NCBI RefSeq assembly: GCF_018588885.1
Contig: NZ_JAFFIW010000001.1
Coordinates: forward strand, 62,001 to 126,000
Direction: 5' to 3'
Origin: Mesorhizobium sp. dw_380
GTDB lineage: Bacteria > Pseudomonadota > Alphaproteobacteria > Rhizobiales > Rhizobiaceae
DNA: 64,000 nt
In this document: positions 54,511-63,837 of the stretch, one piece after another
Numbering within the stretch: the first letter of the stretch is position 1
How the letters are laid out: each line of letters starts with the position of its first letter
Notes under the pieces: model-generated
What the model was told of the DNA's origin: nothing
Seen by the model: only the letters and a program-made list of their open reading frames with translations
Databases searched by the model: none
Program-made: the position numbers and the translations under genes

Positions 54511-55399
54511 AAGTCTCGGCTGCCGGTCTGATCCTCAGCCTGGCGATCCGGTTCTTGTCGCGCTTCATGACGATGAAGCGCTTGCCGTGGAAGGTGAAGG
54601 CCTGCTTCTCCTCGGGGATCGACTGCGTTTCGTGGATGACGAGGCCGGCAATCGTGGTCGCCTCCTCGTCGGGCAGGTTCCAGTCGAGCGCCCGGTTCAG
54701 GTCGCGGATCGGCACCGTGCCGTCGACGACAACGGAGCCGTCGGCCTCCTGCTTGACGCCCTGGATGTCGACATCGTGCTCGTCGGCGATCTCGCCGACG
54801 ATCTCCTCGATGATGTCCTCCAGCGTCACCAGCCCTTCGACTTCGCCATATTCGTCGACGACGACGGCAAAATGCGCCTTGCGGCGCAGGAAGGCGTTGA
54901 GCTGTTCCTGCAAGGTCGTGGTGTCGGGCACGAACCAGGGTTTCGAGGCGATCTTCATCACGTCGATCCTGGAGAAATCATTGCCGACTTCGTTCAAGGC
55001 GCGCAGCAGATCCTTGGCGTGCAGCACCCCGACAATGTTGTCGAGCGAACCTTTCCACAACGGCATCCGGGTGTGCGGGCTCTGCAGGATCTCGCGCACC
55101 ACCGCTTCCGGCGCATTGTCGGCGTTGACCGAGCGCATGTTGGTGCGGTGCACCATGACGTCGGAGACCTCGAGTTCCTCGAGATCGAACAGGCCGCCGA
55201 CGCGGTCGCGATCCGCGCGCACCACCTGGCCGTCGCGGCGGAAATCGTCGACCGCGCCGCGCAACTCGTCCTGGCTCGATCGCTGCGGTTCGACGCGCGA
55301 CAGCTCATAGCCGAACGCGGCAAGCAGGCGCTTGCGCAAGGCAATGGCCAGCAGGATGCCGGCGGCAACAACGGCAACGACGATCCAGCCGGTGTCCAT
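54509..55399 (-). CDS. CorC/HlyC-like CBS-domain protein with one membrane helix
   Basis: A 296-residue protein: one N-terminal helix (about 6-25), a CBS pair (LEVSDVMVHRTNMRSV to about 200, with RMPLWKGSLDNIVGVLHAKD and AHFAVVVDEYGEVEGLVTLEDI) and a CorC_HlyC domain to the end. Rhizobial neighbours of aroB are usually about 430 residues with a four-helix DUF21 domain; that domain is absent here. E. coli CorC is also short and lacks DUF21. Families act in Mg/Co efflux or membrane repair. It starts 1 base after the aroB stop. Confidence 0.88.
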   Translation of the reverse strand: MDTGWIVVAVVAAGILLAIALRKRLLAAFGYELSRVEPQRSSQDELRGAVDDFRRDGQVVRADRDRVGGLFDLEELEVSDVMVHRTNMRSVNADNAPEAVVREILQSPHTRMPLWKGSLDNIVGVLHAKDLLRALNEVGNDFSRIDVMKIASKPWFVPDTTTLQEQLNAFLRRKAHFAVVVDEYGEVEGLVTLEDIIEEIVGEIADEHDVDIQGVKQEADGSVVVDGTVPIRDLNRALDWNLPDEEATTIAGLVIHETQSIPEEKQAFTFHGKRFIVMKRDKNRIARLRIRPAAET

Positions 55400-55400
55400 C

Positions 55401-56537
55401 TCAGCCGGCTTTCCGGCTGGCTGGGTGGTTCTCCCTGAGGAACGACAGCACTTCGGAGGCCGGCACATCCTTGGCGATGAAAGCCTGGCCGATGCCGCGC
55501 GTCAGGATGAAGGTCAGCGCGCCGCGCGATACCTTCTTGTCCTGCGTGATGAAGGAAAGCAGTGCCTCGGCATCGGGCAGATCGCCCGGAATATCGGCCA
55601 TCCGCCAGGGCAGGCCGACGGCGCGCAGATGCGCCTCGACGCGCGCCGCATCGTCCGGGCTGGCCAGATTGAGCCGCGAGGAGAACCGATGCGCCAGCGC
55701 CATGCCGATGGCGACCCCTTCGCCATGGACGAGACGGTTTCCGTCATACTGCGTGGCGGCTTCGAGCGCGTGACCGAACGTGTGGCCGAGATTGAGCAGC
55801 GCCCGGTCGCCGGTCTCGAACTCGTCGCGGGCGACGACATCGGCCTTGGCCCGGCAGGCCTCGGCAATCGCCTGCGCCCTCTCCGGCCCGCCGGCAAACA
55901 CGTTGGCCCAGTTCGCCTCCAGCCAGGCGAAGAATTCCGGGCGGTCGATCAATCCGTATTTGGCGAGCTCGGCATAGCCGGCGCGGAATTCGCGGATCGG
56001 CAGCGTGTCGAGCACTTCGGTGTCGGCCAGCACCAGCTTCGGCTGGTGGAAAACGCCGACAAGGTTCTTGCCGCGTGGGCTGTTGATGCCGGTCTTGCCG
56101 CCGACCGAAGAATCGACCTGCGCCAGCAGCGAGGTCGGAATCTGTACGAAATTCATGCCGCGCCGCACGATGCCGGCTGCAAAACCGGCGAGATCGCCGA
56201 TGACGCCGCCGCCAAGCGCGATGACGACGTCGCCGCGCTCCAGCCTGGCCGCCAGAACGCCGTCGACCACCGCTTCGAGATGCGCAAAGCTCTTGGTCTT
56301 CTCGCCCGGCGGCAGCGTTATGACGGCTGGCTGGATGCCGCCCGTCTCAAGCCCGGCCTTCAGCGTAGCGAGATGGACAGCGGCGACATTCTCGTCGGTG
56401 ACGACCGCGGCGCGCGTGCCCGGCAGGCGGCGAGAAATCTCGGCGCCGGCGCGCGACAAAAGGCCGGAGCCGATCAATATGTCGTAGGCCCGGTCGCCAA
56501 GCCCGACTTCGACGGTGACCGGCTGATCCACGCTCAC
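55401..56537 (-). CDS. aroB: 3-dehydroquinate synthase
   Basis: A 378-residue NAD- and Zn-dependent enzyme that converts DAHP to 3-dehydroquinate, step two of the shikimate pathway. [32 protein letters not shown] and [11 protein letters not shown] (metal-binding His) are conserved. The start is a GTG overlapping the aroK stop (GTGA). corC follows after one base, so the three genes are probably co-transcribed. Confidence 0.97.
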   Translation of the reverse strand: MSVDQPVTVEVGLGDRAYDILIGSGLLSRAGAEISRRLPGTRAAVVTDENVAAVHLATLKAGLETGGIQPAVITLPPGEKTKSFAHLEAVVDGVLAARLERGDVVIALGGGVIGDLAGFAAGIVRRGMNFVQIPTSLLAQVDSSVGGKTGINSPRGKNLVGVFHQPKLVLADTEVLDTLPIREFRAGYAELAKYGLIDRPEFFAWLEANWANVFAGGPERAQAIAEACRAKADVVARDEFETGDRALLNLGHTFGHALEAATQYDGNRLVHGEGVAIGMALAHRFSSRLNLASPDDAARVEAHLRAVGLPWRMADIPGDLPDAEALLSFITQDKKVSRGALTFILTRGIGQAFIAKDVPASEVLSFLRENHPASRKAG

Positions 56538-57145
56538 GGGCGCACCTCGCCTGTCGCTGCGATTTCATCAATGCCAAAATGCCGGCACAGCGCCTCCAGC
56601 ACCTCGGCGGCAATGACTTCCTTGCGATCGTCGCGGGTCGGCACGGTGACATCGGATGTCGCGTAGACCGGATAACGCTCGCTCATCAGCCGCTCCAGCA
56701 CGGCACGGGGATCGGGGTTTTTCAACAGCGGCCGGTTCTGCTTCTTCGAGACGCGGTCCATCAAAAGGTCGAGCTCGGCCTTCAGCCACACCGACACGCC
56801 ATGCGCGGTGATGGCCTCGCGCGTCTGCGCGTTCATGAAGGCGCCGCCGCCGGTCGACAGCACCTGCGGGCCATTTTCCAGCACGCGCAGAATGACGCGC
56901 TGCTCCAGCGCCCTGAACTCGGTCTCGCCATAGCGCTCGAACAGTTCGGGGACGGTCATGCGCGAAACGCTTTCGATCTCCTGGTCGCTGTCGATGAAGG
57001 GCAGCGACAGCATCGTCGACACCTTACGGCCGATCGCCGTCTTGCCGGCGCCCATCAGGCCGACAAAGACGATGGACCGGCTGCCCAGCCGGCCAAGCAG
57101 TGCGGCATGGGTCTCGCCTGGAGGATTTGCCTGTAGCGCGTTCAT
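56534..57145 (-). CDS. aroK: shikimate kinase
   Basis: A 203-residue P-loop kinase that phosphorylates shikimate. Walker A is GLMGAGKT (29-36), FIDSDQEIE binds substrate and Mg, and STGGGAFM is the GGG motif. NRPLL is the Arg of the lid. The ATG at 57145 is chosen; an in-frame ATG at 57184 would add 13 basic residues. It overlaps aroB by 4 bp. Confidence 0.95.
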   Translation of the reverse strand: MNALQANPPGETHAALLGRLGSRSIVFVGLMGAGKTAIGRKVSTMLSLPFIDSDQEIESVSRMTVPELFERYGETEFRALEQRVILRVLENGPQVLSTGGGAFMNAQTREAITAHGVSVWLKAELDLLMDRVSKKQNRPLLKNPDPRAVLERLMSERYPVYATSDVTVPTRDDRKEVIAAEVLEALCRHFGIDEIAATGEVRP

Positions 57146-57356
57146 CAGCTGTTTCTTGGGCCCTCTTTGCCGGCGTATCGACATGAAAAGCCCGTTTGCG
57201 TCAAGCGGGCCGAGCACCGGGGACCCTATATCGGCCGAGGGACGCCTGCATCAGAAGTTGCTAACAGGCCTCCGCTTCTTTCTTGAATTGGCCGGATTGG
57301 CGTCCCATAAGGGCACAGGGTTTGGAAACGCAGAACAAGAAGACGGGCGAAAATTG

Positions 57357-57509
57357 ATGCCGACACTGTTTCGCTTTGTCGTGACCCTCGCGATTCTGGC
57401 CGGCATTGCCTATGGTACGATGTTCGCATTGGTGATGTTCGTCGAGCCAAAAAAAGCGGAGATGAGCGTGCGTATCCCGCCGGAAAAGCTGAATCCCAAG
57501 AGAAACTGA
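57357..57509 (+). CDS. conserved 50-residue membrane protein
   Basis: A small protein with a single helix (about 6-28, FRFVVTLAILAGIAYGTMFALVMF) and a basic tail EPKKAEMSVRIPPEKLNPKRN. Small proteins of this kind sit between aroK and xerD in many rhizobia. Function is unknown. The ATG is at 57357; it is divergent from aroK. Its 3' end runs into a tandem repeat. Confidence 0.75.
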   Translation: MPTLFRFVVTLAILAGIAYGTMFALVMFVEPKKAEMSVRIPPEKLNPKRN

Positions 57510-57565
57510 TCTAAGAAAAACTGATCCTAAGAAAAACTGACTCCAGGAAAAAACTGATCCTAGGG
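57503..57565 (+). repeat. four tandem 13-18-bp units between the small protein and xerD
   Basis: Units of the form AAAAACTGATCCTAAG occur at 57503-57515 (shortened), 57516-57531, 57532-57547 and 57548-57565, directly up to the xerD ATG. The first overlaps the last codon and TGA stop of the small protein, so the array looks like repeated duplication of that gene's 3' end. The last unit supplies CCTAGGG immediately before xerD. Confidence 0.8.
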
Positions 57566-58483
57566 ATGAACAGCGCCGCCCGCATCGAGGCCTTCCTGGA
57601 AATGATGAGCGCCGAGCGGGGCGCTGCCGAGAACACGCTTTCCTCCTATCGTCGCGACCTCGAAGACGCTTCGAGCGAGATTGCTGGGGGGCTTGCCGGT
57701 GCGGCGGCCGTCGATATCCGCGGCTATCTCGACGACATCGCCGCGCGCGGCTTCGCGCCGACCTCGCAAGCGCGCAAATTGTCGGCGATCCGCCAGTTCT
57801 TCAAATTCCTCTACGCCGAGGGCCTGCGCGCGGATGACCCGACCGGCACGCTGGACAGCCCGAAAAAGGGACGACCGCTGCCCAAGACGATGAGCGAGGC
57901 CGACACCGGCCGGCTGATCGACCGCGCCGCGCAGGAAGCCGGCGACGCCGGGCTCGACCACGGTGACAGGCTGGCGGCGCTGCGCCTTCACGCGCTGGTC
58001 GAGGTGCTCTACGCCACGGGCCTGCGCGTTTCCGAGCTGGTCGGCCTGCCGGTGACGGTGGCGCAGCGCGACGACCGTTTCTTCATGGTGCGAGGCAAGG
58101 GCGATAAGGAACGCATGGTGCCGCTGTCGGCCAAGGCGCGCACGGCGATGCGCGCCTGGCTTGCCGCCCGGGCTGGGGTGCCGGCCTTCGCCGAAAGCCC
58201 ATTCCTGTTTCCGGCCACGTCCGACAGCGGCCATCTCTCGCGCCAGGTCTTTGCCCGCGAGCTGAAAGGGCTGGCGGCCAGGGCAGGCATCGCCTCGGCC
58301 AAGATATCGCCGCATGTGCTGCGCCATGCCTTCGCCAGTCATCTCCTGCAGAACGGCGCCGATCTCAGGGCCGTGCAGCAGCTGCTTGGCCACGCCGACA
58401 TATCGACGACACAGATTTACACCCATGTGCTGGAGGAGCGGCTGGTGCGGCTGGTCAACGATCATCATCCGCTTGCCGACTAG
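57566..58483 (+). CDS. xerD: site-specific tyrosine recombinase XerD
   Basis: A 305-residue tyrosine recombinase that with XerC resolves chromosome dimers at dif. The catalytic residues R154, K178, H250, R253, H276 and the nucleophile Y285 are all present ([36 protein letters not shown]). An N-terminal SAM-like core-binding domain precedes. It is a chromosomal housekeeping copy and not part of an integrated element, judging by neighbours. Confidence 0.93.
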   Translation: MNSAARIEAFLEMMSAERGAAENTLSSYRRDLEDASSEIAGGLAGAAAVDIRGYLDDIAARGFAPTSQARKLSAIRQFFKFLYAEGLRADDPTGTLDSPKKGRPLPKTMSEADTGRLIDRAAQEAGDAGLDHGDRLAALRLHALVEVLYATGLRVSELVGLPVTVAQRDDRFFMVRGKGDKERMVPLSAKARTAMRAWLAARAGVPAFAESPFLFPATSDSGHLSRQVFARELKGLAARAGIASAKISPHVLRHAFASHLLQNGADLRAVQQLLGHADISTTQIYTHVLEERLVRLVNDHHPLAD

Positions 58484-58581
58484 GCCTCATATCGCTATGT
58501 GAGGACGATATTTCACTGCCCGGAGCCTTGGTTTCAAGGGTTCCGCGGTCCTTGCCTTCCGACGTATCGGTCCGCTCAAGC

Positions 58582-59532
58582 ATGTACAATTACCTCGATT
58601 TCGAAAAGCCGGTGCAGGATCTTGAGCTCAAGATCCTCGAGCTCAAGAAGCTTGCCGAGAACGGTGAGGCGGTCGACGTTGCCGACGAGATCACCAGGCT
58701 CGAGAAGCGCTCGCGCGACGCGCTGCGCGACCTCTACAAGGCGCTGACGCCCTGGCAGAAGGTGCAGGTGGCGCGCCACTCCGACAGGCCGCACTGCGTC
58801 GACTACATCAAGGGCCTGTTCAGCGATTTCACGCCGCTCGCCGGCGATCGCAATTTCGGCGAGGACCAGGCCATCGTCGGCGGTTTTGCCCGCTTCCGCG
58901 GCGAGCCTGTCGCGATCATCGGCCAGGAAAAAGGCTCGGACACGACCAGCCGGCTGAAGCACAATTTCGGCTCGGTGCGCCCTGAAGGCTACCGCAAGGC
59001 CGTGCGCCTGATGGAACTGGCCGATCGCTTCAATATCCCGCTTTTGACGCTGGTCGACACGGCGGGCGCCTATCCCGGCGTCGGCGCCGAGGAGCGCGGC
59101 CAGGCCGAAGCCATTGCCCGCTCGACCTCGGCCTGCCTTGGCCTGAAGGTGCCGTCGATCTCGGTGGTCATCGGTGAAGGCGGTTCTGGTGGCGCCATCG
59201 CGATCGCCACGGCAAACCGTGTCTACATGCTCGAACACGCCATTTATTCGGTGATTTCGCCGGAGGGTGCCGCCTCGATCCTGTGGCGCGACACGACGCG
59301 CTCCAAGGACGCCGCGACCAACATGAAGATCACCGCGCAGGATCTTCTTGAGCTGAAGATCATCGATGCCATCATTCCCGAGCCGATGGGTGGCGCCCAG
59401 CGTGCACCCGAAAAGGTGATTGCCACGACCGGTGATCTCATCGCCAAGACGATGAAGGAATTCGCCGGCGCCAACACCGACTTCCGCGAACAGCGCCGGG
59501 AAAAATACCTGGCGATGGGCCGCAGCCTCTGA
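58582..59532 (+). CDS. accA: acetyl-CoA carboxylase carboxyltransferase subunit alpha
   Basis: A 316-residue subunit that with AccD transfers the carboxyl group from biotin to acetyl-CoA, the committed step of fatty-acid synthesis. The N-terminal coiled coil (LELKILELKKLAENGE) and the crotonase-like domain (GQEKGSDTTSR, NIPLLTLVDTAGAYPGVGAEERGQ, GEGGSGGAIAIA) are typical. The ATG at 58582 begins MYNYLDFEKP as in homologues. Confidence 0.97.
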   Translation: MYNYLDFEKPVQDLELKILELKKLAENGEAVDVADEITRLEKRSRDALRDLYKALTPWQKVQVARHSDRPHCVDYIKGLFSDFTPLAGDRNFGEDQAIVGGFARFRGEPVAIIGQEKGSDTTSRLKHNFGSVRPEGYRKAVRLMELADRFNIPLLTLVDTAGAYPGVGAEERGQAEAIARSTSACLGLKVPSISVVIGEGGSGGAIAIATANRVYMLEHAIYSVISPEGAASILWRDTTRSKDAATNMKITAQDLLELKIIDAIIPEPMGGAQRAPEKVIATTGDLIAKTMKEFAGANTDFREQRREKYLAMGRSL

Positions 59533-59772
59533 CTGCCGTTGACGCCGAACAAGGCCGTCGGAAGCCGCCTGCCCACCGCAATGTGGCGGCAATAAGCAAT
59601 TTCGCCACAAAAATGCCGTCGCATTCGCGTCAATGAAATTGCCGTGAGGGGTTGGTCGAAGCTTGCGGTAAGGAATTTTCAAGGTTAACGGGCTTACGGT
59701 CCGTCGGTGTTCAGCATGCGGGCTCGGCCGTTTCGAAGCCATTGGCCCGAGGAAAAAGACATAGCCGCATCC

Positions 59773-61071
59773 ATGTTTGCCAAGCTCGCCCGCACCGGAG
59801 TCCTCGTCACCTCGATAGCCATCGCCGGCTGCAATGATTCGTCGATGAAGGACTTTGCCCCGGAAGCCAACAAGCCGCTGCCCGACAAGATCCTGGCCGA
59901 CATGAGGGCCAAGGGCATGGTGCGCACCTCCTCGGTGATGGCGCGCATCTTCAAGGAAGAGGGCAAGCTCGAAATCTGGAAGGCCAAGACCAACGGTCGC
60001 TACGACATGGTGGCGAGCTACGACATCTGCAAATGGTCGGGCAAACTAGGCCCCAAATACACCGAAGGCGACCGTCAGGCGCCGGAAGGCTTCTACACCG
60101 TGCGCCCGTCGCAGATGAACCCGCGCTCGAACTACCATTTGTCCTTCAACATCGGCTTTCCCAACGCCTATGACCGGGCCAACGGCCGCACCGGTCAGAA
60201 CCTGATGGTGCACGGCGCCTGCTCGTCCTCGGGCTGCTATTCGATGACCGACGCGCAGATCGAGCAGATCTATGCTTTCGGCCGCGACGCTTTCCAGGGC
60301 GGCCAAACCGAGTTCCAGGTCGAGGCCTTTCCGTTCCGCATGACGGCCGCCAACATGGCGCGCTATCGCAGTGACCCGAATTACGAATTCTGGAAGATGC
60401 TGAAGGTCGGCTACGACAATTTCGAGATCACCAAAGTGCCGCCGAAGGTCGATGTCTGCGAGAAGCGCTATGTCTTCAACCAGGTTGCCGCCGATGGCCA
60501 AACCTTCGATCCGACGGGCCCTTGCCCGGCGACCATGCAGCCGGATTCGCTGAAGAGCGCCTACAATGCCTATCAGAGCACCTATGACGCCGCGTTCAAC
60601 GGCGCCCTCAAGGCCAGCGTGCCGCCGCCCAAGCCGACCATTGCCGGCATCAAGGAAGCCAGCATCGTCTCCGATTGGTCGAAGCGCCGGGCGCGCGGCG
60701 AGCGCGTGCCGATCGACCCGCCGTCGCTCAATAACGACGGATCGGTGACCGAGACGGCGCGCATGGGCCGCATCGATTCGCCCGCCGGCCGCAAGATGGC
60801 TGCACTCGAGGCCGCGAAAGCCGCCAAGCAGAAGGCCGAAGAGCAGAGGCTGGCTGCGATAGCGGCCGCCAAACAGGCCAAGGAAGCCGCCAAGGCACAG
60901 GCGCTCGCCGAAAAGGAAGCCGCCAAGGCCGCCAAGGAGGCGCCTGTCGCGACCGCCACCATCGCGGCCCCCACGGAGGCTGCGCCGCCTGCCGAAACCC
61001 AGGCTGCAAGCGCCGATGAAAGCAGGGTTACGAAGCTGAAGAACAAGCTGCTCGGCATGTTCGGCGGCTGA
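59773..61071 (+). CDS. YkuD-type L,D-transpeptidase lipoprotein
   Basis: A 432-residue murein L,D-transpeptidase family protein. A lipobox IAGC puts the lipidated Cys at residue 20. The YkuD active site is HGACSSSGC (147-155) with nucleophile C155. The C-terminal about 130 residues are alanine/lysine-rich, coiled-coil-like low complexity. It may crosslink peptidoglycan or attach outer-membrane proteins. ATG 59773 precedes the signal peptide; ATG 59716 would add 19 residues. TusA-like gene follows. Confidence 0.87.
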   Translation: MFAKLARTGVLVTSIAIAGCNDSSMKDFAPEANKPLPDKILADMRAKGMVRTSSVMARIFKEEGKLEIWKAKTNGRYDMVASYDICKWSGKLGPKYTEGDRQAPEGFYTVRPSQMNPRSNYHLSFNIGFPNAYDRANGRTGQNLMVHGACSSSGCYSMTDAQIEQIYAFGRDAFQGGQTEFQVEAFPFRMTAANMARYRSDPNYEFWKMLKVGYDNFEITKVPPKVDVCEKRYVFNQVAADGQTFDPTGPCPATMQPDSLKSAYNAYQSTYDAAFNGALKASVPPPKPTIAGIKEASIVSDWSKRRARGERVPIDPPSLNNDGSVTETARMGRIDSPAGRKMAALEAAKAAKQKAEEQRLAAIAAAKQAKEAAKAQALAEKEAAKAAKEAPVATATIAAPTEAAPPAETQAASADESRVTKLKNKLLGMFGG

Positions 61072-61079
61072 GATCCGTC

Positions 61080-61322
61080 TTGGCCGAAGCTACCGCCATT
61101 TTTGATCTTAAGGGGCTGAACTGCCCGCTGCCCGTGCTCAAGGCGAAGAAGCGACTGGCCGGGATGCAGCCGGGCAGCCGGCTCTGGCTTGAGACCACCG
61201 ATCCGCTGGCCGTCATCGACGTCCCGGCATTCTGTGCCGACAGCGGCCATCGCCTGGTTGAATCGTCGGCCGTTTCCGGCGGACATCGCTTTCTGGTCGA
61301 GCGCGGCGGACAGCAAGCGTAG
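61080..61322 (+). CDS. TusA/SirA-family sulfurtransferase
   Basis: An 80-residue protein with the CPxP motif NCPLPVLKAKKRL, active Cys C15. TusA relays sulfur for tRNA thio-modification or other sulfur transfer; the partner cannot be named here. The start is a TTG at 61080, 8 bp after the L,D-transpeptidase stop, so it is probably translated from the same mRNA. It is convergent with the CobW gene, 3 bp apart. Confidence 0.9.
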   Translation: MAEATAIFDLKGLNCPLPVLKAKKRLAGMQPGSRLWLETTDPLAVIDVPAFCADSGHRLVESSAVSGGHRFLVERGGQQA

Positions 61323-61325
61323 GCG

Positions 61326-62432
61326 CTACCGCCCGGCGATCGCCAATGGGTTGTTCGCCAGCGCCGCGCGGTCGGGCGTATCGATCGACGGCCGGTTGGT
61401 GAAGGCGGCGAACAGCCTGCGCACATAGTCCTCAGGCATGTCGAGCGTGATCAGCACCAGCCGCGTGCCGCGCTGGCCGTCGGGCCAGGAAGGCAGCCGC
61501 GCCGGCGGATGCAGTATCTTCTGCACGCCATGTACGACCAGCGGCCGCGACGGATCCTCCTTCAGTTCGATGACGCCCTTCATGCGCAGCAGGTGCTCGC
61601 CATGCGTCGAACGCAACAGGTCGAGAAACATTTCGATGGCCGAGAACGGCACCGGCCCATCATGCACCAGCGAATAGGAGCGTACGCGCTGATCGTGCCG
61701 GTGGCCATGATCATGACTGTGATCGTGATCGCCATGATGGTGATGGTCGTGATCATGCGCCGCTTCCTCGCCGAGCCAGCGCCGCACATCGGCGGTTTTG
61801 GTGGCGGGATTGTAGAGGCCGCAGTCGAACAGCCCCGCCACGCCTGTTCCCGTGCCGGCGGCGTCAAGCAGGTCCGCCCCCGGATTGACCTGCCGCAGGC
61901 GCGCCCGCAGCGTTTCGAGGTCGCCGGGATCGGTGACCAGGTCGGCCTTGCTCAGCACGATGCGGTCGGCGACCGCGACCTGCTTGACCGCCTCGACATG
62001 GGCGTCGAGCGTGGCATTGCCATTGACCGCATCGACCAGCGTGATGACGCCGTCCAGCCGAAAGGCCTGGACGAGTGCCGGATGCGCCATGATCGACTGC
62101 AGCACCGGCGCCGGGTCGGCAAGGCCCGTGGTCTCGACGATGACGCGGGCCAGGCGGGCGATGCGACCGGTCTGCAGCCGGTCGACCAGATCAGCCAGCG
62201 TGTCGACCAGTTCGCCGCGCACCGTGCAGCACAGGCAGCCGTCCGAAAGCTGGATGATGCCGTCGGACGCCTGCTCGACCAGCAGATGATCGATCGCCAC
62301 CTCGCCATACTCATTGATGATGACCGCCGTGTCGGCGAGCGCCGGGTCCTTCAGGAGCCGGTTGAGCAGCGTCGTCTTGCCGGCGCCTAGGAAGCCGGTC
62401 AGAACGGAGACAGGGATCGGGAAGTTTGCCAT
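61326..62432 (-). CDS. CobW/COG0523-family G3E GTPase
   Basis: A 368-residue metallochaperone GTPase. Walker A is GFLGAGKT (13-20), the metal site is CLCC (66-69, in GCLCCTVRGEL), and a histidine-rich insert (HDHDHHHHGDHDHSHDHGHRHD, here interrupted for length: about residues 227-248) precedes the C-terminal domain. The group delivers Zn or Co to target enzymes. Placement 5 bp after the D-Ala-D-Ala carboxypeptidase suggests co-transcription; a Zn role is a guess, since no Zur site was found. Confidence 0.93.
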   Translation of the reverse strand: MANFPIPVSVLTGFLGAGKTTLLNRLLKDPALADTAVIINEYGEVAIDHLLVEQASDGIIQLSDGCLCCTVRGELVDTLADLVDRLQTGRIARLARVIVETTGLADPAPVLQSIMAHPALVQAFRLDGVITLVDAVNGNATLDAHVEAVKQVAVADRIVLSKADLVTDPGDLETLRARLRQVNPGADLLDAAGTGTGVAGLFDCGLYNPATKTADVRRWLGEEAAHDHDHHHHGDHDHSHDHGHRHDQRVRSYSLVHDGPVPFSAIEMFLDLLRSTHGEHLLRMKGVIELKEDPSRPLVVHGVQKILHPPARLPSWPDGQRGTRLVLITLDMPEDYVRRLFAAFTNRPSIDTPDRAALANNPLAIAGR

Positions 62433-62437
62433 GTCGG

Positions 62438-63601
62438 CTAGTTCGCAGCCTTGACCGGCTGGTCACCTTGCGCGGCGGAGCCGGCAACCACCGGACCGGC
62501 GCCGGCCGGCGCCGGCAGATCGGGCCGCCAACTCGGGATCGGCACGTCGGCATATTCCTGGCCGCCCTGGTCGAGCATCGCCTTTGGTGCCGGACCGGTG
62601 GCGCCGCCGAGACCGACGGCAACCAGCGTCGGCACATGGTCGAGCTTTTCCTGATAGGGCGATTTCGGTGCGTCCTTGGCAACGGCCGGCGGAGCCTCCG
62701 ACTGCTCATGCGGCTTCTTCTTCTTGCAGATCTCGTCGCTCATATCGTTGGGCGAGGTGGTGTCGCCGTAAGGCGCCAGGGTGGCGACGGTGGCCGAGCC
62801 GGCGACAGGCGCGTCAAAACCCTGGTCGAGCAGTTTGGCTGTCGTCTCGGCACGGCTGACCGCCGATTTCTCGCCAAGCACCACCGCCACCAGCGTGCGG
62901 CCGTTGCGCGTCGCCGAGCCGATCATGTTGAAGCCGGAGGGGCAGACGAAGCCCGTCTTCATGCCGTCGGCGCCGGGAAAGCGTCCGATCAGGAGATTGT
63001 AGTTCGCGATCGCCTTCTTGCCGACCGCAAGGCCCTCGATCGAGAACCATGGCGCATATTGCGGAAACTCGCGGCGGATCGCCATCACCAGCACCGAAAG
63101 GTCGCGCGCCGTCGTGTACTGGTCAGGCGAGTAGATGCCGTTCGGATTGACGAAATGCGTGCCGTTCATGCCGAGCCGGACCGCCTCGGCATTCATCCTT
63201 TCGGCGAAGGCGGCCTGTGAGCCGCCGACATTTTCGCCGACCGCCATGGCGATGTCATTGGCCGATTTGACCAGCATCATCTTCAGCGCATTGTCGAGCC
63301 GCATCACCGAGCCCGGCTTGAAGCCCATCTTGCTTGGCGGCTCGCCGGCGGAATGCTTGGTCACCTTGATCGGCGAATCGAGCTGGACTTCGCCGGCTGC
63401 GATTGCCCGGAAGGTCACATAGGCGGTCATCAGCTTGCTGAGCGAGGCCGGGTACCAGCGCTTGAACGCATCCTGATGCTGCAGGATCTGGCCGTTCTTC
63501 AGGTCGAAGACAACCACCGGATTGGCAAGGACCGGTCCGGCCAGGACCGACAGCATGATTGCGCCAGCCGGGAATAGTTTGAGGAAATGCCTGTGCCGCA
63601 T
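62438..63601 (-). CDS. D-alanyl-D-alanine carboxypeptidase (PBP5/6 type)
   Basis: A 387-residue secreted serine peptidase of peptidoglycan maturation. After a signal peptide (cleavage about residue 26, PVLA), the three active-site motifs are SLSK (53-56), SAN (113-115) and KTG (215-217). The C-terminal part is proline-rich without a clear PBP5 beta domain, and ends without an obvious amphipathic anchor. CobW follows by 5 bp. Confidence 0.93.
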   Translation of the reverse strand: MRHRHFLKLFPAGAIMLSVLAGPVLANPVVVFDLKNGQILQHQDAFKRWYPASLSKLMTAYVTFRAIAAGEVQLDSPIKVTKHSAGEPPSKMGFKPGSVMRLDNALKMMLVKSANDIAMAVGENVGGSQAAFAERMNAEAVRLGMNGTHFVNPNGIYSPDQYTTARDLSVLVMAIRREFPQYAPWFSIEGLAVGKKAIANYNLLIGRFPGADGMKTGFVCPSGFNMIGSATRNGRTLVAVVLGEKSAVSRAETTAKLLDQGFDAPVAGSATVATLAPYGDTTSPNDMSDEICKKKKPHEQSEAPPAVAKDAPKSPYQEKLDHVPTLVAVGLGGATGPAPKAMLDQGGQEYADVPIPSWRPDLPAPAGAGPVVAGSAAQGDQPVKAAN

Positions 63602-63764
63602 GATCGAATCCGAAATCGCCTCTTGCCCTGATTGCCCCTGGCTCCGTAAGATTTCGTTACGTGACCGCCAGCATGATGCGTCCGTCCCTCAAAAACCGGA
63701 CCGCATCGATGCGGTGCTATTTACCCTATGTGACGCCAACATGGCAAAGTGCCTGACAATCACA

Positions 63765-63796
63765 ATTGCAAAACACTGGGCACGATTGCAAAACAC
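63765..63796. repeat. 12-bp direct repeat, 20-bp spacing, upstream of the M20 gene
   Basis: ATTGCAAAACAC occurs at 63765-63776 and again at 63785-63796. The 20-bp period puts both on nearly the same helix face, as for an activator or repressor pair. They lie 42-73 bases before the amidohydrolase start. No regulator family is recognised. Confidence 0.4.
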
Positions 63797-63837
63797 CAGG
63801 CTGAAGCCGGCTGCTCCAACAACGAAATGGAACCATC

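Noticed and set aside
57566..58483. Integrase of a mobile island
   Set aside because: Sequence and neighbours (aroK, accA) indicate chromosomal xerD; no attachment-site duplication or tRNA is nearby.
61326..62432. cobW as a cobalamin operon gene
   Set aside because: The G3E GTPase lies beside a carboxypeptidase and not with cob genes, so only the general family is claimed.
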